Under the pieces are notes generated by a model. It had not been told where the DNA came from and did no database searches. It worked only from the letters and a program-made list of their open reading frames with translations. This document shows positions 55,289 through 63,483 of a stretch of 64,000 nucleotides of DNA, piece after piece. The position numbers and the translations under genes are program-made. Source of the DNA: Richelia sp. CSU_2_1 (GTDB lineage Bacteria > Cyanobacteriota > Cyanobacteriia > Cyanobacteriales > Microcoleaceae); the NCBI GenBank assembly GCA_012034575.1, contig JAAUPF010000003.1:24146-88145 (forward strand), read 5' to 3'. Numbering within the stretch: position 1 is the first letter of the stretch; every line of letters begins with the position of its first letter.

Positions 55289-56886
55289 GTGCGCCTGTTT
55301 ACTACCATTGCAGCACTGCGCTGCTACTTAAATTCGCAAAAATCTGCTGCGCCTGACTTGGAAGTCGGTTTGGTGCCGACGATGGGATCTTTGCACGCCG
55401 GACACCTCAGCTTGATCCAGCGGGCGAGGCAAGAAAACGCGATCGCGCTGTCAGCATTTTCGTCAACCCTTTGCAATTCGGACCGCAAGAGGATTTTCAA
55501 GATTATCCCCGCAATTTGGAGGAAGACCGATCGTTGTGCGAACAAGCTGGAGTGGATGTTATTTTTGCTCCCCCAGCAGCGGAAATGTTCGGTAAGCCTG
55601 CAGGGGCCCGATTGCAGCCCGCCGAAACACTGATTCAACATTCTTTATTGACTGGAGTAGTCCCGCCGCCGGCAATGACTGCGGTTTTGTGCAGTAAGTC
55701 CAGGCCCGGTCATTTTCAAGGCGTAGCAACGATCGTCCTAAAACTTTTAAACTTAGTCCAGCCGGCGAGAGCTTATTTCGGTCAAAAGGACGCCCAGCAA
55801 TTAGCAATTATTCGGCAACTGGTGGCAGATTTTAACTTGCCTGTAGAGATTGTCCCGTGTCCGATCGTCCGTGAAGCATCCGGACTGGCCATGAGTTCTC
55901 GCAATCAATACCTCACCGCAGAGCAAAAACAGCAAGCCTCCGTACTCTACCGCGCCCTGCAGCAAGCAGAGCAAGCTTTCAAAACAGGCGATCGCACTGC
56001 TGCGACCGCTGTCGCCAGCTTTAAAGCAGAAACAGCAAAAGTCCCGGAAGTTCAGCTAGAGTACGCCGAACTCGTCGATCCCGATACTTTGACGCCGTTA
56101 GAAACAGTAGAAATAGAGGGACTTTTAGCAGTGGCTGCTAGAGTCGGCTCGGCTCGCTTGATTGACAATATTATTTTGAAAAACAGATTGCCCATAGTGG
56201 CGATCGACGGTCCGGCGGGAGCAGGTAAATCTACCGTAACTCGGCAAGCAGCTCGATCGCTGGGCCTGTCTTATTTGGATACCGGGGCGATGTACCGGGC
56301 CCTGACTTGGCGAGCCCTAGCTACCAATACTCCGATTGGCGACGCACCTGCGATCGCCGAATTAGTCAATTCCAGCTATTTGGAATACAACCTCGATCCT
56401 GCATCTTTCATGATGAAAATTAACGGTGAAGATGTTACCGAGGCAATTCGCAGTTTGGCAGTGACAGCCCGCGTTTCAGAAATTGCCGCCCATCCGGCCG
56501 TGCGGCAGTTTATGGTGAAGCAGCAGCAACAGTGCGGCAAAACAGGCGGAATTGTTGCCGAAGGCCGCGATATCGGCACTAACGTGTTTCCCGATGCGGA
56601 ATTGAAGATTTTTTTAACCGCTTCGGTACAAGAGCGAGCTCGCAGGCGGCATTTAGAACTCAAAGATACCGGTCGGGGCGATATTAGTTTGGCACAGTTG
56701 GAACAAGATATTGCCCTGCGGGATGAAAAGGACAGTACGCGCAAGATTGCACCCCTGCGCAAAGCTGCAGATGCTGTGGAAATTTCTACGGACGGTTTGG
56801 CTGTTGGCGAAGTGATCGATCGGATTATTGCTTTATACAAAGAGAGAATAGGCGCGCCGAGTGCGGGGTCGATCGCCAGCAACTAG
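55289..56886 (+). CDS. panC/cmk: Bifunctional pantoate-beta-alanine ligase / cytidylate kinase, with an apparent frameshift
   Basis: The fused PanC-Cmk arrangement is typical of cyanobacteria. PanC joins pantoate and beta-alanine (coenzyme A route); Cmk phosphorylates CMP/dCMP. A GTG at 55289 with AGGAG upstream starts VRLFTTIAALRCYLN; GLVPTMGSLHAGHLSLIQRA holds the HxGH motif. The frame then breaks within GCGATCGCGCTGTCAGC (about 55439-55455). VSIFVN-PLQFGPQEDFQDYPR continues one base out of phase and runs to 56886. LVQPARAYFGQKDAQQLAII, SGLAMSSRNQYL and, after about 240 residues of PanC, VAIDGPAGAGKSTVTRQAAR with LDTGAMYRALTWRA (Cmk) are intact. One base seems to be missing. Confidence 0.88.
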
Positions 56887-56913
56887 GCGGCGAGAGTCCG
56901 CCCGCTACAGTCT

Positions 56914-56980
56914 CAGAAATCGGTTTTTTTACCCAAATTAAAGGTTTAGATCTGTATTTTTGCAAAAAACCCGGTTTCTG
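56914..56980. terminator. AAACCCGG-family palindrome after panC-cmk
   Basis: CAGAAATCGGTTTTTTT and AAAAAACCCGGTTTCTG are mirrored with a 33-base loop, 30 bases past the panC-cmk stop codon. It could work as a terminator hairpin. Confidence 0.5.
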
Positions 56981-57140
56981 CCTGAGTCAAGTTTTTTCGA
57001 TCGATCTCTTTCCTGGGAACGGTTATTTGGAGTAGTATCTGTGGTGGTAATCCAATTTAAGATTAATTTCTTAAATTAAATAACTGGATATCTACACAGA
57101 AGTTAAAATTAATCGCGCAAGGTGTGAAGGAGAGAAAAAC

Positions 57141-58076
57141 GTGATAAACATCAAACGGTTGTGGAGGCGGCGAAAAAAATTAATCGTTGCTTTTATAGCC
57201 GCTGCAGGCAGTTTTTTGGTGGGCGTGACTATGCCGGTGAACTTGCGGGCCGATCGGCCAGAACCGCCGTCGCCAGCCAAAGTCGTTGCCGTATCCCAGT
57301 TGCAAATACAAAACCCGAGTCCAAAAGTTGGCAAAGTGAAACAGGCGATCGATCGGAGAGTCGCGTTTTCCCAACAGGCGATCGAGCAATTGCAGGAAAA
57401 TCGCTTTGACTCTGCTCTACCGTCCCTATTTCGCGGTACGACTCTCCGTCAGGCGAGGCTGGATTCCCAGCAAAAAGCGATCGCCCTCACATTTGACGAC
57501 GGTCCATGGCCGAGAACCACAGAACAAATCCTCGATATTCTCAAGAAAAACAATATTAAAGCTACATTCTTCTGGGTAGGAAGGTACTTGCAAGCTTTCC
57601 CAGAATTGGGCAAGAAAGTAGCTGCTGCCGATCACGCGATCGGCAACCACACTTGGAACCATCAATACCATCAATATAACTACAGGGGTGCAGCTCGCGA
57701 GATCGATCGCACGACATCTTTAATTCAGGAAGTGACTGGCGTTAAAACATCGATGTTCCGCCCCCCTGGCGGCATTTTAACCAACGGATTGGTTAATTAC
57801 GCTCAGAAAAACAATTATGCAACTATTATGTGGTCTGCGGATTCTTTAGATTGGCGAAGCAGCACGCAATCGCTGATGGAAAATGTCATGCGACAAGCAA
57901 ATTCCGGCGGCATCGTACTGATGCACGACGGCGGCGGCGATCGATCGAGAACCGTACAAGCTTTGCCCAAAATTATTTCCAGGTTGAGAAAGGAAGGGTA
58001 CAGGTTCGTAACAGTTCCCGAATTATTGCAGATGGAAGAACGGCATTTAAAGCAGCAAGAAACAGCACAAAGATAA
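57141..58076 (+). CDS. Polysaccharide deacetylase family protein (NodB domain)
   Basis: A GTG at 57141 with AAGGAG upstream. The 311-residue product has an N-terminal membrane anchor (KKLIVAFIAAAGSFLVGVTM) and an extracytoplasmic NodB domain from about residue 110. The five motifs are AIALTFDDGPWPRT, AIGNHTWNHQYHQ, FRPPGG, MWSADSLDWRS and GGIVLMHDGGGDRSRT. The Asp-His-His metal triad is complete. It would deacetylate an N-acetylated glycan such as peptidoglycan or exopolysaccharide outside the inner membrane. Confidence 0.93.
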   Translation: MINIKRLWRRRKKLIVAFIAAAGSFLVGVTMPVNLRADRPEPPSPAKVVAVSQLQIQNPSPKVGKVKQAIDRRVAFSQQAIEQLQENRFDSALPSLFRGTTLRQARLDSQQKAIALTFDDGPWPRTTEQILDILKKNNIKATFFWVGRYLQAFPELGKKVAAADHAIGNHTWNHQYHQYNYRGAAREIDRTTSLIQEVTGVKTSMFRPPGGILTNGLVNYAQKNNYATIMWSADSLDWRSSTQSLMENVMRQANSGGIVLMHDGGGDRSRTVQALPKIISRLRKEGYRFVTVPELLQMEERHLKQQETAQR

Positions 58077-58085
58077 GATTTTGGA

Positions 58086-58115
58086 AAATGGGAAGATTGC
58101 GAGATTTTCCCATTT
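58086..58115. terminator. Hairpin AAATGGGAA...TTCCCATTT
   Basis: A nine-base stem ten bases past the deacetylase stop codon, followed by CTTTGAT. It lies between convergent genes and could serve both. Confidence 0.5.
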
Positions 58116-58142
58116 CTTTGATACAAGTTTAAGTGACGGCGT

Positions 58143-58736
58143 TCAAATCGAAATCGGCGCAGTTAAAATACTGTGTTGCAGTCTGGTCTCGGCTAAACGT
58201 TCGGCTCGATCTGCTAGATTCCCGATCGCCAACTCGCCAATTAACGAATAGTAAGCGAGGCGGGCGCGTGCTAGGGCTTCGATCGGGGAAAATCCAATTT
58301 GCATAAATAAATTCTGAGTATATTCCAAACGTTGCCGATCGACATTGGCTAACACCGCTGCAACTTTGGGGTCATTTGTCGCCCAAGCACGAATGGCATT
58401 TTCGATGCGACCATCTGCTAAACCAGGTGTCACACCATCATCTTCGATATCCAATTCAAATAATCGCAATAGCTTTGTTTTGGGAGTTGCATCCATTCGA
58501 TCGACAAGTTCGATAATACCGATCGTATCCAATTGAACCCATTCTTCTAGTATCGCATCTAGCAAATCGTTCCGATCCTTAAAGTGCCAATAAAAACTAC
58601 CTTTAGTCACTTTCATTAACTTCGCCAGGGGTTCAACTCGCACTCCTGCCACACCGCTTTCAGCCAAGACAGCTAATCCTGCCTTGACCCAATCTTGCCT
58701 GCCCAGTTTGGGTTCTAAAGTTTTTGACTTGACCAT
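58143..58736 (-). CDS. TetR/AcrR family transcriptional regulator
   Basis: A 197-residue repressor. The helix-turn-helix is GVRVEPLAKLMKVTKGSFYW followed by HFKDRNDLLDAILEEW (about residues 30-65). The ligand-binding half is helical and less typical (SPIEALARARLAYYSLIGEL). It is divergent from a GNAT acetyltransferase, and two CATACG palindromes lie between, one over its own start codon. Autoregulation and control of the GNAT gene are therefore likely. Confidence 0.93.
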   Translation of the reverse strand: MVKSKTLEPKLGRQDWVKAGLAVLAESGVAGVRVEPLAKLMKVTKGSFYWHFKDRNDLLDAILEEWVQLDTIGIIELVDRMDATPKTKLLRLFELDIEDDGVTPGLADGRIENAIRAWATNDPKVAAVLANVDRQRLEYTQNLFMQIGFSPIEALARARLAYYSLIGELAIGNLADRAERLAETRLQHSILTAPISI

Positions 58737-58749
58737 ACGTTACCGTATT
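58734..58749. promoter_or_regulatory. TetR-type operator 1 (CATACGTTACCGTATT)
   Basis: A palindrome with half-sites CATACG and CGTATT around a TTAC spacer, overlapping the start codon of the TetR gene. Confidence 0.55.
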
Positions 58750-58781
58750 GACACCAAGAATATTCTAGCGTAAAGTAGTCA

Positions 58782-58797
58782 CATACGGTAGCGTATG
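58782..58797. promoter_or_regulatory. TetR-type operator 2 (CATACGGTAGCGTATG)
   Basis: A perfect six-base inverted repeat around GTAG, nine bases before the GNAT ATG. It is centred 48 bases from operator 1. Confidence 0.65.
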
Positions 58798-58805
58798 GAG
58801 TTTTT

Positions 58806-59453
58806 ATGCAAGCATCTGTTCAAAATAGTTTTGATGCGATCCAACTGCAACGATCGCAGATTGCGAGTGCCAGTGAAATTGCAGCAAAGGCATTTGAAAA
58901 CGATCCGGTATTTGCTTATCTGACGCCAGAAAATCGCGAATTGCGGTTGCAGGCTTTAACTTGGCTGATGGGTAAGGCGATCGAATATTGCATCCCGCAC
59001 AACAACGTCTATACAACACCAGATTTGCAGGGAATTGCCGGCTGGTTGCCGCCCTATCAGTTTTCGAGCGATCCGTTCCAACTTTTGCAACTGGTAATGC
59101 AACTTCAGTTGTACAACTTGCCCTTCAAATGCGGCTGGAATCGAGCGGGGCGATGGCTGGCTTTCCTATCAGCAAGCGAACAAGCGCACCAACAAGATAT
59201 GGGCGATCGACCCCATTGGTACTTAGAATTAATGGTTGTGAATCCAGCATCGCAAGGCAAAGGTATTGGCAGTCGATTGTTACAACCAGGACTCGATCGG
59301 GCCGATCGAGATGGATTGCCCTGCTATGTCGTGACTTTTACCGAACAAGCCGTGCGTTTTTATCAAAAAAACGGGTTTGAAATACTCAGAAATCAGAAAT
59401 TATCTCCCAATACTCCACCATTTTGGACTTTAAAGCGCAATCCTCGATCGTAG
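58806..59453 (+). CDS. GNAT family N-acetyltransferase
   Basis: A 215-residue GNAT. The acetyl-CoA loop is VVNPASQGKGIGSRLLQPGL, preceded by HWYLELM, and CYVVTFTEQAVRFYQKNGFE is the C-terminal strand and helix. AAKAFENDPVFAYLTPENRE at the N-terminus is common to the acetyltransferases next to TetR genes. The substrate (a drug, amine or amino acid) is unknown. Confidence 0.93.
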   Translation: MQASVQNSFDAIQLQRSQIASASEIAAKAFENDPVFAYLTPENRELRLQALTWLMGKAIEYCIPHNNVYTTPDLQGIAGWLPPYQFSSDPFQLLQLVMQLQLYNLPFKCGWNRAGRWLAFLSASEQAHQQDMGDRPHWYLELMVVNPASQGKGIGSRLLQPGLDRADRDGLPCYVVTFTEQAVRFYQKNGFEILRNQKLSPNTPPFWTLKRNPRS

Positions 59454-59509
59454 GGCTTTTTTAAAGCATTGTTTGCTTGCAGCAGATTGCGCGCGAGTCC
59501 AGTACATTT

Positions 59510-59544
59510 TACCCCCCCAACCCCCCCTTATTAAGGGGGGGAGT
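59510..59544. repeat. G/C-run palindrome
   Basis: ACCCCCCCAACCCCCCCTTA is mirrored by TTAAGGGGGGGG. It belongs to the same family as those at 7811 and 62144, and follows the GNAT gene. Confidence 0.65.
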
Positions 59545-59643
59545 GTAGTTATCAAGGAGGGAGTTTACTTCATCAATTTGCAATTCGCAGTAAATTTTGT
59601 TGCATATTTATTGATTTTAAATTGTTAAGTAAACGACAGAAAT

Positions 59644-59808
59644 ATGGTGTTCGATCGACTGCTTGCAGTCAAGCTATTGCAGAATAGCCAAATCAAAAAA
59701 TTCCAGATGCTGGAATTGCTTTTCTACACTGGGGGAACGTCTGCCGCGAAACGAGCGCAAAAGCTCAGATTCCTCTTTTACTCGCTTGCAACTATGATAA
59801 GTAATTGA
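59644..59808 (+). CDS. Possible 54-codon ORF, HTH-like leader or remnant
   Basis: ATG at 59644, stop at 59808, 25 bases before the AraC gene. QIKKFQMLELLFYTGGTSAA followed by KRAQKL resembles the first helices of a helix-turn-helix domain (as in Mga-type regulators). It has no recognition helix, so it could be a decayed regulator or a chance frame. Confidence 0.3.
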   Translation: MVFDRLLAVKLLQNSQIKKFQMLELLFYTGGTSAAKRAQKLRFLFYSLATMISN

Positions 59809-59833
59809 CCGGACGCGATCTAACTGCTTGGCT

Positions 59834-60733
59834 ATGACCTCTACAAATGAGCTACCGCTAGTTGATTTGACCAGACAAACTTATCCTGCATTATCGCAGC
59901 CTCCCATACTTGCGAGCAAGCGATCGGGATGGCGGGGGATATTTTTCAACCACTACGACCATCCACCTCATGAAAGTCCAGAATTTGAGTACGCGCAACA
60001 CATTATTGGAGTTACGGGACGCGGGCATCCCATTCAGTCAGAACATCGATTTGAAGGTCAAGTACAAACCTGTTATTGTCAGCCGGGCGATGTGCTTTTT
60101 ATTCCTGCTAAAATCGGATATTCATCGCTCTGGAAACAGGGCGGTGAGTTTTCCTTAATTGGCTTTTTCCCTGCATTCTTCGATCGAACTGTCAATGAAT
60201 CTGTTCGAGTCAAGCAGATTGAACTAATTCCCCAAATCGGTCGGACCGATCCGTTCGTTCAACAGGTTGGAATTGCCCTCAAAGCAGATGTAGAAGCAAA
60301 TCATCCAGCAGGGCGATTGTTTGGCGAATCTTTAGCAACTGCATTAGCAATCCACCTCCTCAAGCATTATTCAGCATGGCAAGTAAAACTGCCCTTAAAA
60401 TTGACGGGTTGTTTATCCGAGTCTCAATTGCAAGCGGTGATGGATTATATTGACGCGCATCTCGATCGAGATTTTTCACTGTCAGAAATGGCAGGGGTGT
60501 TGAACTTGAGCCAGTATCATTTCTGCCGTTTGTTCAAGCGATCGACAGGTACAACTCCCCATCAATATCTTACTATATGTCGGGTCGATCGAGCCAAGCA
60601 ATTATTGTCAAAGCCTGAATTAACGATTACTGAAATTGCCTTTAAAGTTGGCTTTAGCAACCACAGTTCCTTTACTCGCCTCTTCCGCCAATATGTCGGC
60701 GTCACGCCAAAAGCATTTAGAGAAATGCAGTAA
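59834..60733 (+). CDS. AraC family transcriptional regulator
   Basis: ATG 59834 is preferred to an in-frame TTG at 59828. The 299-residue protein has an N-terminal cupin-like sensor (QTCYCQPGDVLFIPAKIGYS). The C-terminal double helix-turn-helix has FSLSEMAGVLNLSQYHFCRL, FKRSTGTTPHQYLTICRVDR, and LTITEIAFKVGFSNHSSFTR with FRQYVGVTPKAFREMQ. The membrane protein gene follows on the same strand at 105 bases. A role in activating one of the nearby stress operons is possible. Confidence 0.93.
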   Translation: MTSTNELPLVDLTRQTYPALSQPPILASKRSGWRGIFFNHYDHPPHESPEFEYAQHIIGVTGRGHPIQSEHRFEGQVQTCYCQPGDVLFIPAKIGYSSLWKQGGEFSLIGFFPAFFDRTVNESVRVKQIELIPQIGRTDPFVQQVGIALKADVEANHPAGRLFGESLATALAIHLLKHYSAWQVKLPLKLTGCLSESQLQAVMDYIDAHLDRDFSLSEMAGVLNLSQYHFCRLFKRSTGTTPHQYLTICRVDRAKQLLSKPELTITEIAFKVGFSNHSSFTRLFRQYVGVTPKAFREMQ

Positions 60734-60838
60734 CAATTCGAGCAAGATTCGCACAGATATAGCAAAGATAGTCAAGCATTGAGTGAGGGGCGATCGCTAA
60801 ACTTAGCATATTCCACCATTCGATCGGGAGAAATGTTG

Positions 60839-61435
60839 ATGGCAGCAAATGAAGTAGGCGAAAAGGCTCCCCAGCCTGACGCAATGCCAACCAAAAAGAA
60901 ATCTTTCAAACTTAGCCTCCAGCAAAAAAACTGGGTTCTATCGTTTCATATTGGCTTTGCAGCATTGTGGACTGGAACCGTTATTAGTATGTTTCTCATT
61001 GCACTCAGAAACAAGGATACGACTAACTCAGACATTCTGTTTGCGCTCAACTCAGCCATCAATTTACTAGATGATGTTGTGGTGATTCCTGCTGCGATCG
61101 GATCGGTAGTCACGGCTGCGATTCTCTGCTGGCAAACGAACTACGGCTTTTTTAAATTCTACTGGGTAATCGCCAAGTGGATTCTCACAACTGGATTGAT
61201 AATGTTTGGAACATTCTGGTTATTTCCTTGGGGTAAGGAGGCGGAAGCGATCGCCTCATTAGAGGGAATAGGTGCGTTTAATAATTCTACTTACTTGTTC
61301 GATGCCAGAGGGGTACTTATCGGTTCGCTGATTCAGGTATCATTTCTGTTTATCGTCATTGCGATTTCTACGTTAAAACCTTGGGGGAGAAGACTTGTAA
61401 AGGAAAAGAATCTGTTACCAACACAGCGTCAGTAA
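60839..61435 (+). CDS. DUF2269-like integral membrane protein
   Basis: I choose the ATG at 60839, eight bases from GGGAG; the frame is open from 60779. The 198-residue product has four predicted membrane helices: VLSFHIGFAALWTGTVISMF, VVVIPAAIGSVVTAAILCWQ, WVIAKWILTTGLIMFGTFWL and LIGSLIQVSFLFIVIAISTL. HIGFAALWTG plus the late KWILT motif is like the DUF2269/CopD-like family. The role is unknown. It probably shares a transcript with the AraC gene. Confidence 0.85.
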   Translation: MAANEVGEKAPQPDAMPTKKKSFKLSLQQKNWVLSFHIGFAALWTGTVISMFLIALRNKDTTNSDILFALNSAINLLDDVVVIPAAIGSVVTAAILCWQTNYGFFKFYWVIAKWILTTGLIMFGTFWLFPWGKEAEAIASLEGIGAFNNSTYLFDARGVLIGSLIQVSFLFIVIAISTLKPWGRRLVKEKNLLPTQRQ

Positions 61436-61442
61436 GATTGCG

Positions 61443-61626
61443 TTCGATCGCCCAACCAAAATAAGATTAGTTTGCAGCATCGGACTTCAGTCCTCGGATT
61501 TTAAGGACTAAAGTCCGATGCTGCGAACCGTTTTGTTCGATCGCCCAACTAAAATAAGATTAGTTTGTAGTAAGGACTTCAGTCCTCAAATTTTAAGGAC
61601 TAAAGTCCTCACTACAAACCGTTTTG
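61443..61626. repeat. Two tandem copies of a 92-bp hairpin element
   Basis: Copy 1 (61443-61535) and copy 2 (61536-61626) start with TTCGATCGCCCAAC and end with AACCGTTTTG. Each centre is a long hairpin around GGACTTCAGTCCT...AGGACTAAAGTCC (61474-61524 and 61567-61615). The outer stem differs between copies, GCAGCATC/GATGCTGC against GTAGT/ACTAC, but remains paired in both. Confidence 0.8.
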
Positions 61627-61641
61627 ATGATGGAGTTTGCC

Positions 61642-62112
61642 ATGATTCGATCGATCGCACCCGATGACACAACCGCGCTAATTGCCATAGCAGGCGCGAT
61701 CGGCTTCCAACCAAAAGAACTTGAGGAATTAAGCGAAATGTTGGCCGATTACTTCAGCGGCGACAGCGACAGCGATCGTTTCTGGCTTACCGACGACGAC
61801 AGCGGGCCGGTTGGAGTCGCCTACTGCGAACCGGAACGGATGACCGATCGCACTTGGAACCTACTATTAATCGCCATCCGACCCGATCGCCAGCGACAGG
61901 GACGCGGTGCGGCACTGCTGCGCCGCGTCGAACAAACTTTGGTGGCGCGCGGCGGGCGGATGTTGCTGGTGGAAACGTCAGGGCTGCCCCAGTTCGAGCG
62001 GGCGCGGGCTTTCTACGCCAAGTGCGGCTATCAGGAAGAGGCGCGCATTCGCGACTTCTACGCGGCGGGCGATGATAAAATTGTGTTCCGCAAAGTTTTG
62101 AATGCAGACTAG
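61642..62112 (+). CDS. GNAT family N-acetyltransferase
   Basis: ATG 61642 has GGAG eight bases before it; the frame is open from 61624. The 156-residue product has LLIAIRPDRQRQGRGAALLR as the acetyl-CoA loop and FERARAFYAKCGYQEEARIR as the C-terminal part. VGVAYCEPERM is a typical beta-strand. The substrate is unknown. Its G+C is somewhat higher than its neighbours. Confidence 0.93.
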   Translation: MIRSIAPDDTTALIAIAGAIGFQPKELEELSEMLADYFSGDSDSDRFWLTDDDSGPVGVAYCEPERMTDRTWNLLLIAIRPDRQRQGRGAALLRRVEQTLVARGGRMLLVETSGLPQFERARAFYAKCGYQEEARIRDFYAAGDDKIVFRKVLNAD

Positions 62113-62143
62113 GGCTATTTTTAAACTCTTATTTGAGATTCCG

Positions 62144-62221
62144 ATCCCCCTCGCATCCCCCTTAAAAAGACCCACTTTGATACTCTTGCTCCCCCCTTTT
62201 TAAGGGGGGCTGGGGGGGATC
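62144..62221. repeat. G/C-run palindrome
   Basis: ATCCCCCTTAAAAAG, CTCCCCCCTTTTTAAGGGGG and GGCTGGGGGGGAT form two nested inverted repeats. It is like 7811 and 59510 and sits between convergent genes. Confidence 0.65.
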
Positions 62222-62241
62222 TCAAACCCAGAAAACACGAT

Positions 62242-63321
62242 CTAAACCCCGGTCTCGCTCAACTGAGAATTCACCCAATTAGCCGCCGCTAAACCCGATC
62301 GCAACGCACCATCAATTCGTGAAGCGAAGCTATCGGGCAGGGAATCGCCCCCGCACAAATCCCCCGCACAAACCAGCGGCAAATTTCCACCAGCAGGCAA
62401 ACAAGCAACAGGTAAAGAATTGCGACAAAAAGCATAGCGCCAGCGATGAACCTGCAACCATTCCGGCTCTTTCAACCAAGGCATTAAATATTCAGCAGCG
62501 CGATCGAGCAATTCCCTACCCGCCACTTCCAAATTGACAGCTTCTAAGTAGCGTTCTGCAAAAACAGCGCTGCTGTGAACCACAAAAACAGGCTGGGACA
62601 GATCGATCCGCTTGCTGCTGTCCAATCCGATCCAATCTAAATCGGAATTATCGGGAAAAAATACAGATTTTCGCAGCGGATTTAAACTGTCTAAATCCTG
62701 CTGTTTCGCTGCAGGATAACCGGCGATCGCTGCAATGCAAGGGTCATATTCGATCGAGCGCAATTTATCCAAAAAATCCGGCTGCAAACCGATATCTGAA
62801 TCCAAAAACATTAACGCTTGAGGAGCCGGAATTGCGACTACAACAGCCTTAGCGATCGATTCTTGAGGCTTGTCTAAATTACCGTCAGTAACTTCTAAAG
62901 CCAGATGCCACATTTGGTTATCTGTACGGGAAATAGCTTGCACCCGACGCCCGTACCAAATGTCTAAACCTTCAGCCAGATACTTACCGATAGCATTCAT
63001 ACCATCGGGTGCAGCATAACAAGACTTAGGAATCGCAGCAATTTCGCCATTTCTGAATTCTCCAACAGTATCAGTCCAGAGTTTCAGTAAATCGCGATCG
63101 ACTAAATCCTCAATCAGCCCTCGCACCGCATCCCCCTGAGGTTCTAGATAGCGCGCGCCGTGATCCGCCCTGCCGCCCTGCACCCGGCGAGTAGCGACTC
63201 GTCCCCCCGGGCCCCGAGATTTTTCGACAACTGCTACAGCATAACCAGCTTGACGCAACTGCCGAGCGCACATCAACCCCGCCATCCCCGCACCGATCGC
63301 CACAACATCGAACATACTCAT
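62242..63321 (-). CDS. FAD-dependent oxidoreductase (renalase-like NAD(P)/FAD protein)
   Basis: The ATG at 63321 (MSMFDVVAIGAGMAGLMCAR) starts the dinucleotide-binding fold; the upstream frame to 63453 runs through a repeat and a transposon end and is not coding. The 359-residue product has VEKSRGPGGRVATRRVQGGR with ADHGARYLEP, which is the FAD pattern of the renalase/amine-oxidase subgroup, and NLPLVCAGDLCGGDSLPDSF near the end. The substrate is unknown; it is probably a soluble cytosolic flavoprotein. Confidence 0.9.
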   Translation of the reverse strand: MSMFDVVAIGAGMAGLMCARQLRQAGYAVAVVEKSRGPGGRVATRRVQGGRADHGARYLEPQGDAVRGLIEDLVDRDLLKLWTDTVGEFRNGEIAAIPKSCYAAPDGMNAIGKYLAEGLDIWYGRRVQAISRTDNQMWHLALEVTDGNLDKPQESIAKAVVVAIPAPQALMFLDSDIGLQPDFLDKLRSIEYDPCIAAIAGYPAAKQQDLDSLNPLRKSVFFPDNSDLDWIGLDSSKRIDLSQPVFVVHSSAVFAERYLEAVNLEVAGRELLDRAAEYLMPWLKEPEWLQVHRWRYAFCRNSLPVACLPAGGNLPLVCAGDLCGGDSLPDSFASRIDGALRSGLAAANWVNSQLSETGV

Positions 63322-63326
63322 AGAGT

Positions 63327-63346
63327 TGACAGTTGACAGTTGACAG
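63327..63346. repeat. Heptanucleotide tandem repeat (TTGACAG)n
   Basis: Nearly three units directly upstream of the FAD protein start codon. Same unit as at 13431 and 31543. Confidence 0.75.
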
Positions 63347-63483
63347 TTACCAAAAAGCTGGGCGCAGCGTAGCGGAGGGTTAAAGCCCCGTCCTGATAGT
63401 CCGGCTTTGATTCGAGTGTAAAGATTCCTTGCCAGCCGCAAGTTTATAGCCACAATTGCCTGTAAGCACGATAAAATTATCCC

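Noticed and set aside
62242..63453. Longer start of the FAD protein at 63453
   Set aside because: The extra 44 codons run through a TTGACAG heptad array and a transposon end; the nucleotide-binding fold starts at 63321/63315.
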